Below, piece after piece: positions 1 to 9,025 of a DNA stretch of 26,359 bases. Within the stretch, counting starts at the first letter, position 1. Each line of letters opens with the position of its first letter. The stretch is from contig NW_014578339.1 of the NCBI RefSeq assembly GCF_000485595.1, positions 22,640-48,998 on the forward strand, read 5' to 3'. The notes beneath the pieces were generated by a model that was not told where the DNA came from, made no database searches, and worked only from the letters and a program-made list of their open reading frames with translations. This DNA comes from Priapulus caudatus. Taxonomy: Eukaryota > Priapulida > Priapulimorpha > Priapulimorphida > Priapulidae. The position numbers were made by a program, and so were the translations under genes.

Positions 1-248
1 ATATATATATACTACACTGCACACGTTGACAGGGAGCTGCATCCCCCTTCCTTACCATTACTCAGCTTAGTTACAAAACATTAATTGCTCCCACCCCCTG
101 AGAATTCGGGAGTGAAATTCAAGGGAAAATCAGGTCACAGCGCTGCCATTCTGTCGTCTGCTGTTGCAGTCACCGTCAGACGCCCACAGCGCCACTTACA
201 CTCGTTTTCCCGGGTTGCCTGACACTGAATGCTCTTTTGTTTCGACAG
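1..248 (+). other. intron (partial) upstream of exon A
   Basis: No exon is recognised here. The stretch ends in a T-rich tract and CAG directly before position 249, a normal 3' splice site. A second possible acceptor (TTGCAG, ending at 169) would extend exon A upstream with an open frame, but the added residues do not resemble a calcium channel, so I prefer the 248/249 border. Confidence 0.6.
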
Positions 249-356
249 CCGAGAAGTCGCCGGATCAACTTAACGACGAACTCAGGGCTGTGATCAAGAG
301 AGTATGGAAGATCAAGAACCAAAAACTGCTAGATCAAGTAGTGCCACCTCCAGGAA
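249..356 (+). CDS. Cav1: exon A: Cav1 calcium channel alpha-1 subunit, pre-IQ region
   Basis: This is a 108-nt exon encoding the proximal C-terminal tail of an L-type voltage-gated calcium channel, the plasma-membrane pore subunit that admits Ca2+ on depolarisation. Reading in phase 1 gives [20 protein letters not shown] and ends in [11 protein letters not shown]. The ELRAVIK..W and KLLDQVVPP motifs are hallmarks of the Cav1 pre-IQ segment; Cav2 channels have a different sequence here. The acceptor is TTTCGACAG (ends 248) and the donor is GTACGA (357). The exon leaves one base over, which joins the first two bases of exon B to make an ATG (Met) codon, so the phases fit exactly. The frame is clean. 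It has no second copy in the window. Upstream channel exons (the four membrane domains) lie outside the window. Confidence 0.93.
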
Positions 357-899
357 GTACGAGGAACTAAAAACAGATTATTTATGCGGATTCTTACGGT
401 TGTCTGTCATCGTAGATAGATTAATATGATATTTAATTCGTTTTTCCTCAATTACAAATAATTACAAATAACAATTACAACAACATTATTAACATAACAT
501 TAATAATAACATTATTACAAGGTCAATTACTCAAAAACTTTCTCTTGTTTTCTCTCTCTAGATTTTTTTAATAGCACCATGATCGTCTACTCCATCGGTC
601 ATCATATTTTAATATCTTAATAAATAGTCATAATCGTAAAAATATGATGAAAAAATTATATTAAGTAATTTCCTTATCTATCGAAGATGGCATTGTGTTT
701 TTATTTCAGTATGTTTCCGTCCGCCAAGTGGTATTCAGTTAATATCTTAATATAGAGTCATAATCAATCATAACAACATGATATCTATTGGCTTCCTAAT
801 CTACCTAGTATTTCTTTATGTTTTTATTTCAATATCTTTCGACATGCCAAGCGGCATTCAGGAGCAGTGACTTGTTTCTCACACTGTTCTTGTGTTTTG

Positions 900-1077
900 C
901 ACAGTATTGCAGCTACGTGACCTCATTGCCTTGCTTTATTGTCAAGGTCACGGTATTGCAGCACGGTGACCTTCTCATGACCTTGCTTTATTGTCAAGGT
1001 CACAGTATTGCAGCACGGTGACCTTCTCCTAGCCTTGCTTTACTACCAAGGTCACGGTATTCTAGCCCAGTGACCTC
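900..1077 (+). repeat. 52-bp tandem repeat with CAAGGTCA motifs
   Basis: Three units are in 52-bp register: CAAGGTCA starts at 943, 995 and 1047, each followed by a TATTGCAGCACGGTGACC-like stretch. A fourth, degenerate part-unit precedes them. The first two units contain TCAAGGTCA, the extended half-site bound by ERR/SF-1-type nuclear receptors, and TGACCTT occurs in the opposite direction. The repeat is seen directly; any regulatory role is inference. Confidence 0.75.
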
Positions 1078-1089
1078 CTGTGGTGATCA

Positions 1090-1306
1090 GGGGCCCGTTG
1101 TCAGAAACAAAATTAGTCTTAACATTATTCTTAACATTAACTTTTTCTCTTAGACCGTCGTCAGAAACACTGCGAAGTTACCTGAATGAAAAATCGTAGC
1201 AGATTTCCTCGTAACAATACGAAACAAAGGGCTGTCGACGGTCTACGAGAAAATTTTAATGTTAAAACTAATGTTAAGACTAATTTTGTTTCTGACAACG
1301 GGCTCC
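1090..1306. mobile_element. MITE-like inverted-repeat element, about 217 bp
   Basis: The left arm (1090-1163) and the reverse complement of the right arm (1237-1306) match over about 70 bases with few differences. The tips read GGGGCCCGTTGTCAG on the left and, in complement, GGAGCCCGTTGTCAG on the right. The core is about 70 bp and non-coding. This is the architecture of a non-autonomous foldback or MITE DNA transposon. A target-site duplication is not clear: the flanks are ATCA and AGGA. Superfamily not assigned. Confidence 0.7.
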
Positions 1307-1365
1307 AGGAGCGGTGACTCGTGTCTAATGAGATGTCCCTCGCTGTTCGTGTGTGTGTTTTCTAG

Positions 1366-1505
1366 TGGAGAACGACGTGACGGTGGGTAAATTCTATGCA
1401 ACCTTCCTCATACAAGACTACTTCAGGCGATTCAAGAAGCGCAAGGAGAATCAGCTGAAGACAGGTCTGACGGGAGCGCCACCTAACAGCAGCGTCGCAC
1501 TGCAG
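1366..1505 (+). CDS. Cav1: exon B: Cav1 calcium channel alpha-1 subunit, IQ domain
   Basis: A 140-nt exon encoding the IQ domain, the calmodulin-binding helix that mediates Ca2+-dependent inactivation and facilitation of L-type channels. It reads [20 protein letters not shown], then KRKE and a variable linker ending in VALQ. The IQDYFR core and the basic KRKE run are diagnostic of Cav1. The exon enters with two bases that complete the Met codon begun in exon A and exits in phase 0 after CAG, with donor GTACGG at 1506. The VALQ end is a conserved Cav1 exon border, and the next exon begins with AGLR as expected. The frame is intact. The linker ([16 protein letters not shown]) differs from vertebrate Cav1, in keeping with an invertebrate channel. 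There is only one copy in the window. Confidence 0.96.
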
Positions 1506-2035
1506 GTACGGTCGCCATGGCAACGCGTTTAGCGACAACATGGTGGTACGGTTAATTACTATAAGCCATATCGGAAAGTCCCCGCCGCCATATAGCGGAA
1601 AAATAGGTTATGTTCTAAGATGGGGTACTCGACGTAAAAGCACCCTCCACCGCTAGCCTAGGGAGTAGTAGAGTGCTACATGCTTTGGGATAAACTTTAA
1701 AAAAATTAATCCGTGTGTTCAATGCTTAAGTAGGACATTTTCATGGTTTCCAACCTGTCCCGATAAAGTGGGAACCGCTGCAGTAGTATTTATTGTTAAT
1801 TATTACAATAACTGATCTAATTTTTATTATTTCTAGTCTACGTAATTACGTAGTTTCATCCTGTGTTGCTTTGATGATGGTGATGTTGCATTAAACCACA
1901 TTTTATAATAACGCATTGCGTTTTACGTGCGTTGTATTTTGCCAAAGTGTGCGGATTTGATTGCGCTGTTTTATACTTCTATTGTTATCATACTATCTTA
2001 TTGTATCGTGTTACGTCACATTGCTTTCCATTCCA

Positions 2036-2291
2036 TCATAATGCAGCTCATAGGGTCTATGTCTCCCAGGGTACTGCCGGAACGTACCCTGGGTACGGTC
2101 CGGTATACCGGAACGTACCTTGGTAACTATCTGATATGGTTAGGGTTTGGGAGTAGGCGTAGGCGACTCCCTAGACTCGTTAGTGGAGTAGGCGAGGTAC
2201 AGTAGGCGAGGTAGATAGTTACCAAGGTACGTTCCGGTATACCGGACCGTAGGCAGTACCCAGGGAGACATAGACCCTCTGAGCCATAATA
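2036..2291. mobile_element. inverted-repeat (foldback/MITE-like) element, copy 1
   Basis: The arms read GGGTCTATGTCTCCC at about 2054 and, in reverse complement, GGGTCTATGTCTCCC at about 2275. Pairing continues through GGTCCGGTATACCGGAACGT and ACCTTGGTAACTATCT on both sides, so each arm is about 80-100 bp. The loop holds short GAGTAGGCG-type repeats. There is no coding capacity. The architecture fits a MITE or foldback element; the family was not identified. Confidence 0.65.
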
Positions 2292-2463
2292 CATTGTGTT
2301 GTATAACACTGTACTGACTGAATCATATGAAATTCCCTTGCATCGTATTTCATTGTGTTGCACCCTATAACGTTGTATTTGAATTGTATTGCATTGCATT
2401 GTAGTGTAACGCGTTGTGCCGCAGTGTATTACAGTGTATTGTCGAGTATTCGCGGTGTCGTCG

Positions 2464-2558
2464 TGACGTCACGTTGGTTGAGTGACGCCACGTTGATTGA
2501 ATGACGTCACGTAGGTTGAATGACGTCACGTAGGTTGAATGACGTCACGCGATGATCT
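2464..2558 (+). promoter_or_regulatory. array of five 19-bp units with CRE palindromes, copy 1
   Basis: TGACGTCA starts at 2464, 2502, 2521 and 2540, with a TGACGCCA variant at 2483. The spacing is exactly 19 bp, and units read close to TGACGTCACGTAGGTTGAA. TGACGTCA is the full palindromic cAMP-response element bound by CREB/ATF bZIP factors. The array ends a few bases before exon C. The repeat and motifs are seen directly; enhancer function is inferred. Confidence 0.8.
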
Positions 2559-2563
2559 TGCAG

Positions 2564-2668
2564 GCCGGACTACGGCAGCTGCAGGAGATCGGGCCGGAAA
2601 TCCGGCGTGCAATCTCGGGCGACCTTGAGGACGACACGTTTCCGGCGGAACCAGAGCCATCTCACCGG
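2564..2668 (+). CDS. Cav1: exon C: Cav1 calcium channel alpha-1 subunit, post-IQ segment (copy 1)
   Basis: A 105-nt, 35-codon phase-0 exon starting [20 protein letters not shown] and ending [22 protein letters not shown] is the conserved block directly after the IQ domain in Cav1 channels, and its first residue is a conserved exon border. The acceptor is CTTGCAG (ends 2563) and the donor is GTCAGT at 2669, followed by a strong C/T-rich run. The acidic LEDD after the conserved block matches the family. This copy is in frame throughout, while the matching exon in copy 2 is shifted by several indels. Copy 3 lacks it. Confidence 0.94.
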
Positions 2669-2676
2669 GTCAGTGG

Positions 2677-2738
2677 TCTTCCTTTCCCTCTCCCTTCTCC
2701 CTCCCCTCCCTCCTCCCTCCTTCCTCCTTCCTCCCCGT
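2677..2738 (+). repeat. CCT/CTTCC-rich polypyrimidine run, copy 1
   Basis: A nearly pure pyrimidine run just after the exon C donor, mostly CCCTCC and CTTCCTC. It could form triplex DNA. The same run is present in copy 2 (about 12024-12081). Confidence 0.75.
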
Positions 2739-2810
2739 ACTGGCGCGTGCTTGCATACGTGCTGACGTTACCTCCCCCCCCCTTCCGCTCGCAATGCGCG
2801 ATGTGCATTG

Positions 2811-3480
2811 TAGCGCACGTACGTGTGTGTGTGTGCGCGTGCATGCACGTACGTGCGTGCGTGTCGTATATGCGTGTGTGTGCGCGTGTGTGCACGTACG
2901 TGCGTGCGTGTCGTATATGCGTGTGTGCACGTACGTGCGTGCGTGTCGTATATGCGTGTGTGTGTGTGTGCGTGCACGTACGTGCGTGCGTGCGTGTCGT
3001 ATATGTGTGTGTGTGTGTCGCGTGTGGTGCACCGTACGTGCGTGGCGAGTCGCGTATATGCGTGTGTGTTGCGCAGGTGTGTGCACGTACGTGCGTGCGA
3101 GTCGTAAGCGTGTGTGTGTGCCGTTGCATCGCACGTACGTGCGTGCGTGTAGTAATCATGCGTGTGTGTGCGCGGTGTGTGCACGTAGCGTGCGTGCGTG
3201 TTGTATAGGTGCGTGTGTGTGTGCGTACATGCAGGTACGTGCGTGCGTGTCGTAAAATATAATACGTGTGTGTGCGCGTGCATGCACGTACGCGCGTGCG
3301 TGTCGTATATGGTGTATGTGTGTGTGCGTGCATGCACGAGCGTGCGTGCGTGTCGTATAATGCGGTGTATGGTGTGTGCGTTACGTACGTGCGCTGCGTG
3401 CGTATAAATATATACGTGTGCGTGTGCGGCATGCACGTACGTGCGTGCGTGTGTGTGCGCGTGTGTGCACGTAGCCGGTG
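2811..3480 (+). repeat. GTGC/GTGT minisatellite, copy 1
   Basis: Tandem units of roughly 40-55 bp built on GCACGTACGTGCGTGCGTGT followed by CGTATATGCGTGTGTG. The strand alternates purine and pyrimidine almost throughout, so Z-DNA is plausible. Cys/Val-rich (plus) and His/Thr-rich (minus) open frames here are by-products of the repeat. Confidence 0.9.
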
Positions 3481-4015
3481 TATTAGTGTACGTTCGTTTA
3501 TGTGCAATGATGTGTTGTGCATGTGCGTACATAATTCACATTTATTATATCATATATTATATATAATATATATATATATATAATGTGTGTGTATGTATAC
3601 ATTATTTATGATACGTACGCATATACCACATATGAAATATGAACAGCCCACATTATGTAATTACATGAAATTGTATATGTACATCGATATTGTCTGTATT
3701 GTATATCGTGGTAATAGCATTGTTATAATCATGTATAAAATTATTGATATAATAGATATATCCTATATTACGTGTAGATATATAGTAAAGAACAGGTATC
3801 GATAATTAAATAAGGGGGGGTATGATAATAGCATATTAAGAAGCAGGTAATAGGTATTTAGATATTCATAATTATGTGAAATAGGTCAAATGTATTATAT
3901 GAGGATAAATGAAATTTAGATTTTAATAAGTAAAAATTCATAGAAAAAAAAAAACATGCGATTAATAAAACTGGTGAATAAAACGCATTGTTTGCGCTGC
4001 CGCTGCTGCGCGTGG
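3481..4015 (+). other. AT-rich intron segment, copy 1
   Basis: Contains a TA microsatellite (about 3551-3581), many CATATA and GTATAT motifs and poly-A (about 3944-3953). It recurs in copies 2 (12736-13215) and 3 (18716-19165). No exon seen. Confidence 0.7.
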
Positions 4016-4018
4016 TGC

Positions 4019-4075
4019 GGTGACGTCACGGCACAGCTGACGTCACGGTTGGCGGCTTGTGACGGTCACGACGCC
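4019..4075 (+). promoter_or_regulatory. CRE palindrome cluster before exon D, copy 1
   Basis: Two TGACGTCAC motifs and one indel-altered version (TGACGGTCACG) lie within 60 bp. The cleaner copy 3 shows three intact TGACGTCA palindromes. Related to the 19-bp array before exon C. Confidence 0.6.
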
Positions 4076-4225
4076 GCCATCCGCTGCTGCTACTGCTGCT
4101 ACTGAAAAAAAGCTCTACTACGCGCAACGCTGTTGCTGGCTGTGCTGCGCTGGTTTGTATTTTGCGCTACTACTACATGTGTCACAGTATACATGTGTTA
4201 TCGGCGTGGGTCCGGCTGCTGCAAG

Positions 4226-5407
4226 CTGCGGCATATCGCGGACTCCTAACAACCGCAGCCTGCTGAGCCACTCCAGCCCGCGCTACGGACACAGTCACCC
4301 GACCGCCAGTCTGACCGCCTCGGGCTGCGGGGGGGCGGCGGCGCCCTCACCTCGCACCTCTCGCTCGAACCCACGCCTACTTCTCAGCGGTGGCCGCGAT
4401 CGGCGGTTGGCGTGACCGCAGATCTCGCTCGACCGGAGTAGCTTGACCCCGAGGTCGTCGCTGCGACTCGGGGTCGACAGGCCGAGGTCGGGTCGAGGTC
4501 GTGAAAGCTGTCTCCGCGACCTTGTCGTCCGGCGCCAGCCGTCGTTCGACAGGCGGCTAGAGCGTCAACCGAGCAGGCTCGATGACAGCGCTAGACTGTG
4601 CTGCCGCAAGATGTCCCTCGAGAGCACGACGACTGTCGCCGGCAAGTTCTCTTTTGAGACAGTCGAATGTCACCGCAAGGTCTCTTTTGACGAACAGTAG
4701 CCAGGTCGTGGCAAGTTTCTTTTGGCGCCAAGTAGTCTGCCGCCGCAAGTCTCTTTTGACGACAGTAAGAACTGCGCACCGCAGAAACTCGATCGATAAA
4801 CTGTAGACTGCTGCCGAAATCGTCGATCGAGCCACAGTAGACTGCCGCCGCAAAGTCTCAATGACAACTGTAGACTGGCCACTGCAAGTCTCATCCCGAC
4901 GACGGGCAGCAGGAGGCGCCCGGAGGTCGGTGTGCGGCAGCGTGGGCGGGGTGGGGCGCCCGTCTATCTCATCAAGTCAGGCGTTCGACTCGGACAAACT
5001 AAACTCTCCTGGAACGTCGATCGAGTCCGCAGACGCATCCGTTCGATGCCCATAGACTGGGCAGACGCTGCCTCTTGTCGATGCGAAACGACATGTCGGC
5101 CGGATCGTCGTTTGACTCAGCTAGACTGCCGACTGCGACATCGGTTTGACGCGGGTTAGACTGCCGCCGCCACGTCGTTTGACGCGGGTAGACTGCCGAC
5201 AGCGACCTCATAGGTTTGACGGCGGGTAGGACTGCCGCCGCCTACGCGTGCGTTTGACGCGGGTAGACTGTCGCTGCGACCTGTCGTGCGCGAGTGAGAG
5301 CGTCGGCAGCGGCTTTGGGGCGGCGTGCGGCCTCACTACCGCGCGTCGCTGACGCGCGCTCTGCTCTCAGGCAGCGTGTCGAGTGCGACGTGTATGTGAC
5401 GGAGTAG
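4226..5407 (+). CDS. Cav1: exon D: calcium channel C-terminal tail with 11-residue repeats (copy 1, frameshifted)
   Basis: Homologous at nucleotide level to the clean exon D at 19500-20648, but many single-base indels split the frame; for example the RRDSYNRSLL start is broken around 4235-4255. The 33-bp repeat is still obvious, with motifs such as AGACTGCCGCCGCAAGTC and TTTGACGCGGGTAGACTG. Block 1 has one unit more than copy 3, and block 2 lacks two units present in copy 3. The stop TAG at 5405-5407 matches copy 3. The acceptor is altered (CTGCAAG instead of CTGCAG). I read the frameshifts as sequencing error or an unpolished allele rather than a pseudogene, though a decayed duplicate is possible. 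Confidence 0.6.
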
Positions 5408-5690
5408 AGACCGGCGGACCGTCGTACAGGCGGCGTGCGTGTGCACCGCGCCGAGGACCGACAACGATGGTGGCGACAAGATGCCAAAGCCCGCCGCGCC
5501 CGACGGCCGCGGCGGCGACTTGCCAGATGGCCATGCACGAGCGGGCGAAGGTCGGAGGTCAGGTGTCGATGCGCAGTGCCGCCGGCCGAGCAAGGTGGCA
5601 ACCACAGGAGGCAGGTTGGTGTCATGTTTGCGGAGTGTCGGCCAGTAGGTGCGGCATGTGAGAAATCTCGCACCCAGGACGCGTAGCACG
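5408..5690 (+). other. GC-rich segment after exon D, copy 1
   Basis: GC-rich DNA, almost identical to 20649-20925 in copy 3 and more divergent in copy 2 (about 14578-14830). One frame is open and hydrophilic (TAPRTDNDGGDKMPKPAAPD), which could be coding in a splice form that skips the exon D stop, but I see no convincing splice sites. It may equally be 3' UTR or intron. Confidence 0.4.
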
Positions 5691-6215
5691 TGTAAGATTG
5701 GTTGATTACACCGATTTGAACTTTCTCCCAAAGCACGCGTGATTGGTTGACGCACATTTCAACTTCCCTTGGAGCACACCTGATTGGTTGACGCACATTT
5801 TAACTTCAACTGGAACACAACGTGATTGTTGTTGCACATTTGAACTTTGCTTAAGGCAGCACGTGATTGGTTGACGCAACATTTGACTGGTTCCGCTTGG
5901 AGCAACGTGTGATTGGGACTCAACATTTAACAGTGGCTAGAAGTCTGCGTCTTGGTTGATGCACACTTGAACTTTCCTTGAAGCACACGTAATTAGTTGA
6001 CGCACATTTAGATTCTCCTGAAGCACATGTGATGGTTGACGCACATTTAAATTCTCCTGAAGCACATGTGATTGGTTGACGCACATTTAAATTCTCCTGA
6101 AGCACTTGTCATTGGTTGACGCACGGATTGTAAAATTCTCCTAAGCGTCTTGTCTTGGTTGACGCACGATTTAAATTCTGCCTGAAGCACTGTTCATGTT
6201 GACGCACATGTGTAG
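5691..6215 (+). repeat. 41-bp minisatellite with ATTGG and CACGTG motifs, copy 1
   Basis: About 13 tandem units of close to 41 bp, with consensus pieces GCACGTGTGATTGGTTGACG and CACATTTGAACTTTCC. Each unit carries an inverted CCAAT box (ATTGG) and many carry an E-box (CACGTG or CACATGTG). Indels blur the units in this copy. Copy 2 is cleaner. Confidence 0.85.
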
Positions 6216-6275
6216 TGGCAGCGAGTCACGCTCTTTCACGAGGCAATAGATGATGGAGAATTCCACGGCACCTGA

Positions 6276-6592
6276 TTGCTGTCGGTATCCCGCCAATCTC
6301 CGTGCGGCGCTACAATCGTCAATCCTCCCCTGCAATTAACTGCATTTAAAGGCTGGCAGATTAAATGCGCAACTGCAGATTAACAGGCACAACAACTATC
6401 GTTCATGTCCTGCTGCACTTTTTCACGAACAAGCTTCTGTAGCCTCTACTAGATAACCTTAGCGCGTTGGAGAGCACATTTATATTGACTAGTCTCGCAC
6501 AGTACGTACTATGTATACACAGCGCGTTGGATGATGCGCGTTACGGGACGAGCCGCTTCTCGGCTATAGCAAAGTGTGTATTCTCAGTTGTC
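6276..6592. other. about 317-bp segment present in copies 1 and 3, absent from copy 2
   Basis: Lies between CACCTGA and AGACGCC. In copy 2 these flanks are directly joined (15492/15493). Copy 3 has the segment at 21538-21856. It starts with a minisatellite-like TTGGCTG and shows no inverted termini or poly-A tail, so a deletion in copy 2 is more likely than a mobile insertion in the others. Confidence 0.65.
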
Positions 6593-6724
6593 AGACGCCA
6601 TGATGCACACGCTTAATTCTTTCTCACGCAATCCTTGAATTTACTTTCTTCTTTAATTTCAAGTTGGTCAGGCCATCTCGCTTTTTTTAAAAAGCGTGGA
6701 AGTGGCCATATAGTTGCTCACGGT

Positions 6725-6850
6725 CAGTGAGGGTGGCCATCTTGTTTCTCACAGTGTGTGGGGGTGGCCATCTTGTTTCTTACAGTGTGTGGGGGCCATG
6801 CTTGTTTCTGTACGTTCCGTGGCGTGGGCGGTGGCTCTTTTTTTTCCCGA
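6725..6850 (+). repeat. about 30-bp repeat with GGCCATCTTG motifs, copy 1
   Basis: Units of 28-31 bp resembling GTGGCCATCTTGTTTCTCAC followed by AGTGTGTGGGG, with GGCCAT at 6735, 6766 and 6794. The complement of GGCCATCTTG is CAAGATGGCC, a YY1-type site. Present in copy 3 (about 21985-22105) and in a G-rich distorted form in copy 2. Confidence 0.7.
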
Positions 6851-7007
6851 TGCATCGCGGGACTTGACCGGCCACGAGCGAGCACATCATCACCTATAGG
6901 TGGCGCCGGTGCTCGTGACCCTCAACCACGTGCCACCCTAGCGCCCTCTCGCGGCACCGTAGCGACGGTGGCTCCACCTGACGTGCGTGTTTGTTGTTTG
7001 TGCGCAG

Positions 7008-7104
7008 CAGGCAGCAGCAGCAGCAACAGCCGCAGCGTAGCGTCGAGTCCAGCCTGGCAACTCCATTCACCTACCGGCCCGCCGTCGTCACGCTCTATCA
7101 ACAG
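7008..7104 (+). CDS. exon E: short Gln/Ser-rich exon (copy 1, indel-affected)
   Basis: Follows TTTGTGCGCAG and ends TATCAACAG before a GTTAAG donor, 97 nt. It encodes a Gln run then a peptide related to SVESxxTPFTYRPxxVT.YQQ. The length is one base off the 96 nt of copy 3, and a missing G in the SVSVES region means no single frame matches copy 3 throughout. Likely the next exon of the same transcript, but its product is not firmly recognised; see the copy 3 version. Confidence 0.55.
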
Positions 7105-7287
7105 GTTAAGCGCGCATGCTGCGTCATATATTGCGTGGAAGCGCCTGGTTGTTGTCATTTCGAGAAGCGGAGATGACAGAGAGCCAAAAGATATGATCAT
7201 AAAATAATATATAGTAAATATTAAAATCTCCTGATGTGATCGTTTTGAAACAGACGAGAGGGATACAGAACGTAAAGTATACATCTG

Positions 7288-9025
7288 TAACGCGCACTCA
7301 CACGCACTGGTCACGAGACAACACGGGTGCACGACGGCGCACACACACACTCACACGCACTCACACCACATCACACGCACTCACACGCACATCACAGAAC
7401 GCGCACAGCCACACACTCACAGACCGCACTCCACAACGCACTTCACGCGCACTCACACGCACTCACACTGCACCACAACAACGCGACTCCACACGGCGCA
7501 CACGACACCTCACGACGCACTCACACGCACTCCAAGCGCACGATCACAGCGCGCGAGCACTACGACCACACACTGCACACGCGGCGCACACCACACACAC
7601 ACACAAACACACAGACTCAGTACACGCACTCCCACGCACTCCACGGGACGCACTGCGACAGCACTCAGCGACGCACTCACACGCGCACAACACACTCAAC
7701 ACTGCACTCACAAACGCAAGCTCAACTGCCATCACGACGCACGTCACACACACTCACGACGCAGCTCACACGCACTCACACGCACGTCACAGCTGCTAAG
7801 CGGAAAACAACGCACTACAAACGCACACACACGCCTGCCCCTGTACGCGCGCACAACACACTCACACGCATCTCACTACGTCAACACACACACAGCAAAC
7901 ACACACACATAACAGCACAAAACACAGTTGGCACAAAACACGACAACACCACAGCATACACCAAGCACGCACACGCAGCACACTCACTTTTATCACGCAC
8001 ACACGAGTGCCACGCAGCTCACAACGCACTGCACACGCACTCACTGCGCACTCTGCGCGCGCGCACACACAACACACACACACACAGCACATACACACGC
8101 CACGTACACCCAGCCTCACACACACACATACACACTCCACGCACATGCAACACGCCATCACGAACACTCACTGCGCGCCACACGCCACACACACACAGTC
8201 CACACACACACACACACACCAGGCGCATAACACACACTGCACGACAACGCACTACACGGACCGCACCTCACAGAGCGGCACGACGAAAAACACACCCCCG
8301 CGAGGTCCACTCACTACGCAGCTCACGCTGCGGCGCCACAGCCACAACGGCACACACAGGTCCGAAGGCACTCACACTGCGGCGCACACTACACACACTT
8401 ACACACGGCACAGTCACACGGGGGATGAGGGGCACATCACGACGCACGTCCCACGCACTCGCACGCACTCACACGCGACTCACACGGCACTCAGAGACGC
8501 ACAGCACGCAGCCCACGCGTCGAGCACTCACACGCGCCGCACGACACACACTCAACACGACATCACACGCAGCAACACACACACAAACACACACACATAC
8601 ACACATCACACACAAACACACACACACCACCCATACACAGCAGCACACGCGACACACTCACACGCACACAACGCACCTCACACGCACTCACACACACTCA
8701 CGCGCACTCTCGCGCGCGACAACACACACACACACACCGCCACAGTCCACACATACACACGCACAAACCCGGTTTTAACACACACACGGAACACACACAC
8801 ATCACACACACACCACGGCGCGACACACACATACACAGGGCACTCAACCCGCAACACGCACACGGTACACACTCACAGCACGCACGACGTCAATCAACGC
8901 ACTCACTGCGCGCGCCAAACACAAACACACACACAACACACACACACATACACTCGCGCCGCACACACACTACACACGCACGCACTACACACACGAACGC
9001 ACACACACACACACAGACAGTCACA
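7288..9025 (+). repeat. ACTCACACGC / AC-rich satellite, copy 1
   Basis: About 1.7 kb of AC-rich repeat dominated by ACTCACACGC-type 10-mers mixed with (AC)n. It lies in the intron between E and F. The same repeat is about 1.0 kb in copy 2 and about 1.65 kb in copy 3. His/Thr-rich frames up to several hundred codons are repeat artefacts. Confidence 0.92.

Larger units (their letters stand above)
357..1365 (+). other. intron between exons A and B
   Basis: An AT-rich intron of 1009 bp with donor GTACGA and acceptor GTTTTCTAG. It holds ATTAC/AATATCTTAATA-type AT-rich sequence (430-800), a 52-bp tandem repeat (about 900-1077) and an inverted-repeat element (1090-1306). No further exon was recognised. 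Confidence 0.85.
1506..2563 (+). other. intron between exons B and C
   Basis: A 1058-bp intron with donor GTACGG and acceptor GATCTTGCAG. It contains a perfect 16-bp palindrome CTACGTAATTACGTAG (1838-1853), a long inverted-repeat element (about 2036-2291), a TATTG-rich stretch (2290-2450) and a CRE palindrome array (2464-2558). The part from about 1862 is repeated in copy 2 from 11169. Confidence 0.85.

Noticed and set aside
164-248. Upstream extension of exon A through an alternative acceptor at 169
   Set aside because: The frame is open but the extra residues do not resemble Cav1, whereas the border at 248/249 fits the family and phase.
1927-2399. Small frames within the inverted-repeat element
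   Set aside because: They depend on the palindromic arms, are not conserved in copy 2, and have no homology I recognise.
2552-3532. Long Cys/Val-rich (plus) and His/Thr-rich (minus) open frames over the GTGC array
   Set aside because: Composition follows the repeat exactly and all frames are open on both strands. Only the first 35 codons (2564-2668) are real exon.
4226-5407. Calling copies 1 and 2 of exon D pseudogenes
   Set aside because: Indels are spread evenly through exons and introns alike and cluster in homopolymers, which fits sequencing error better than gene decay.
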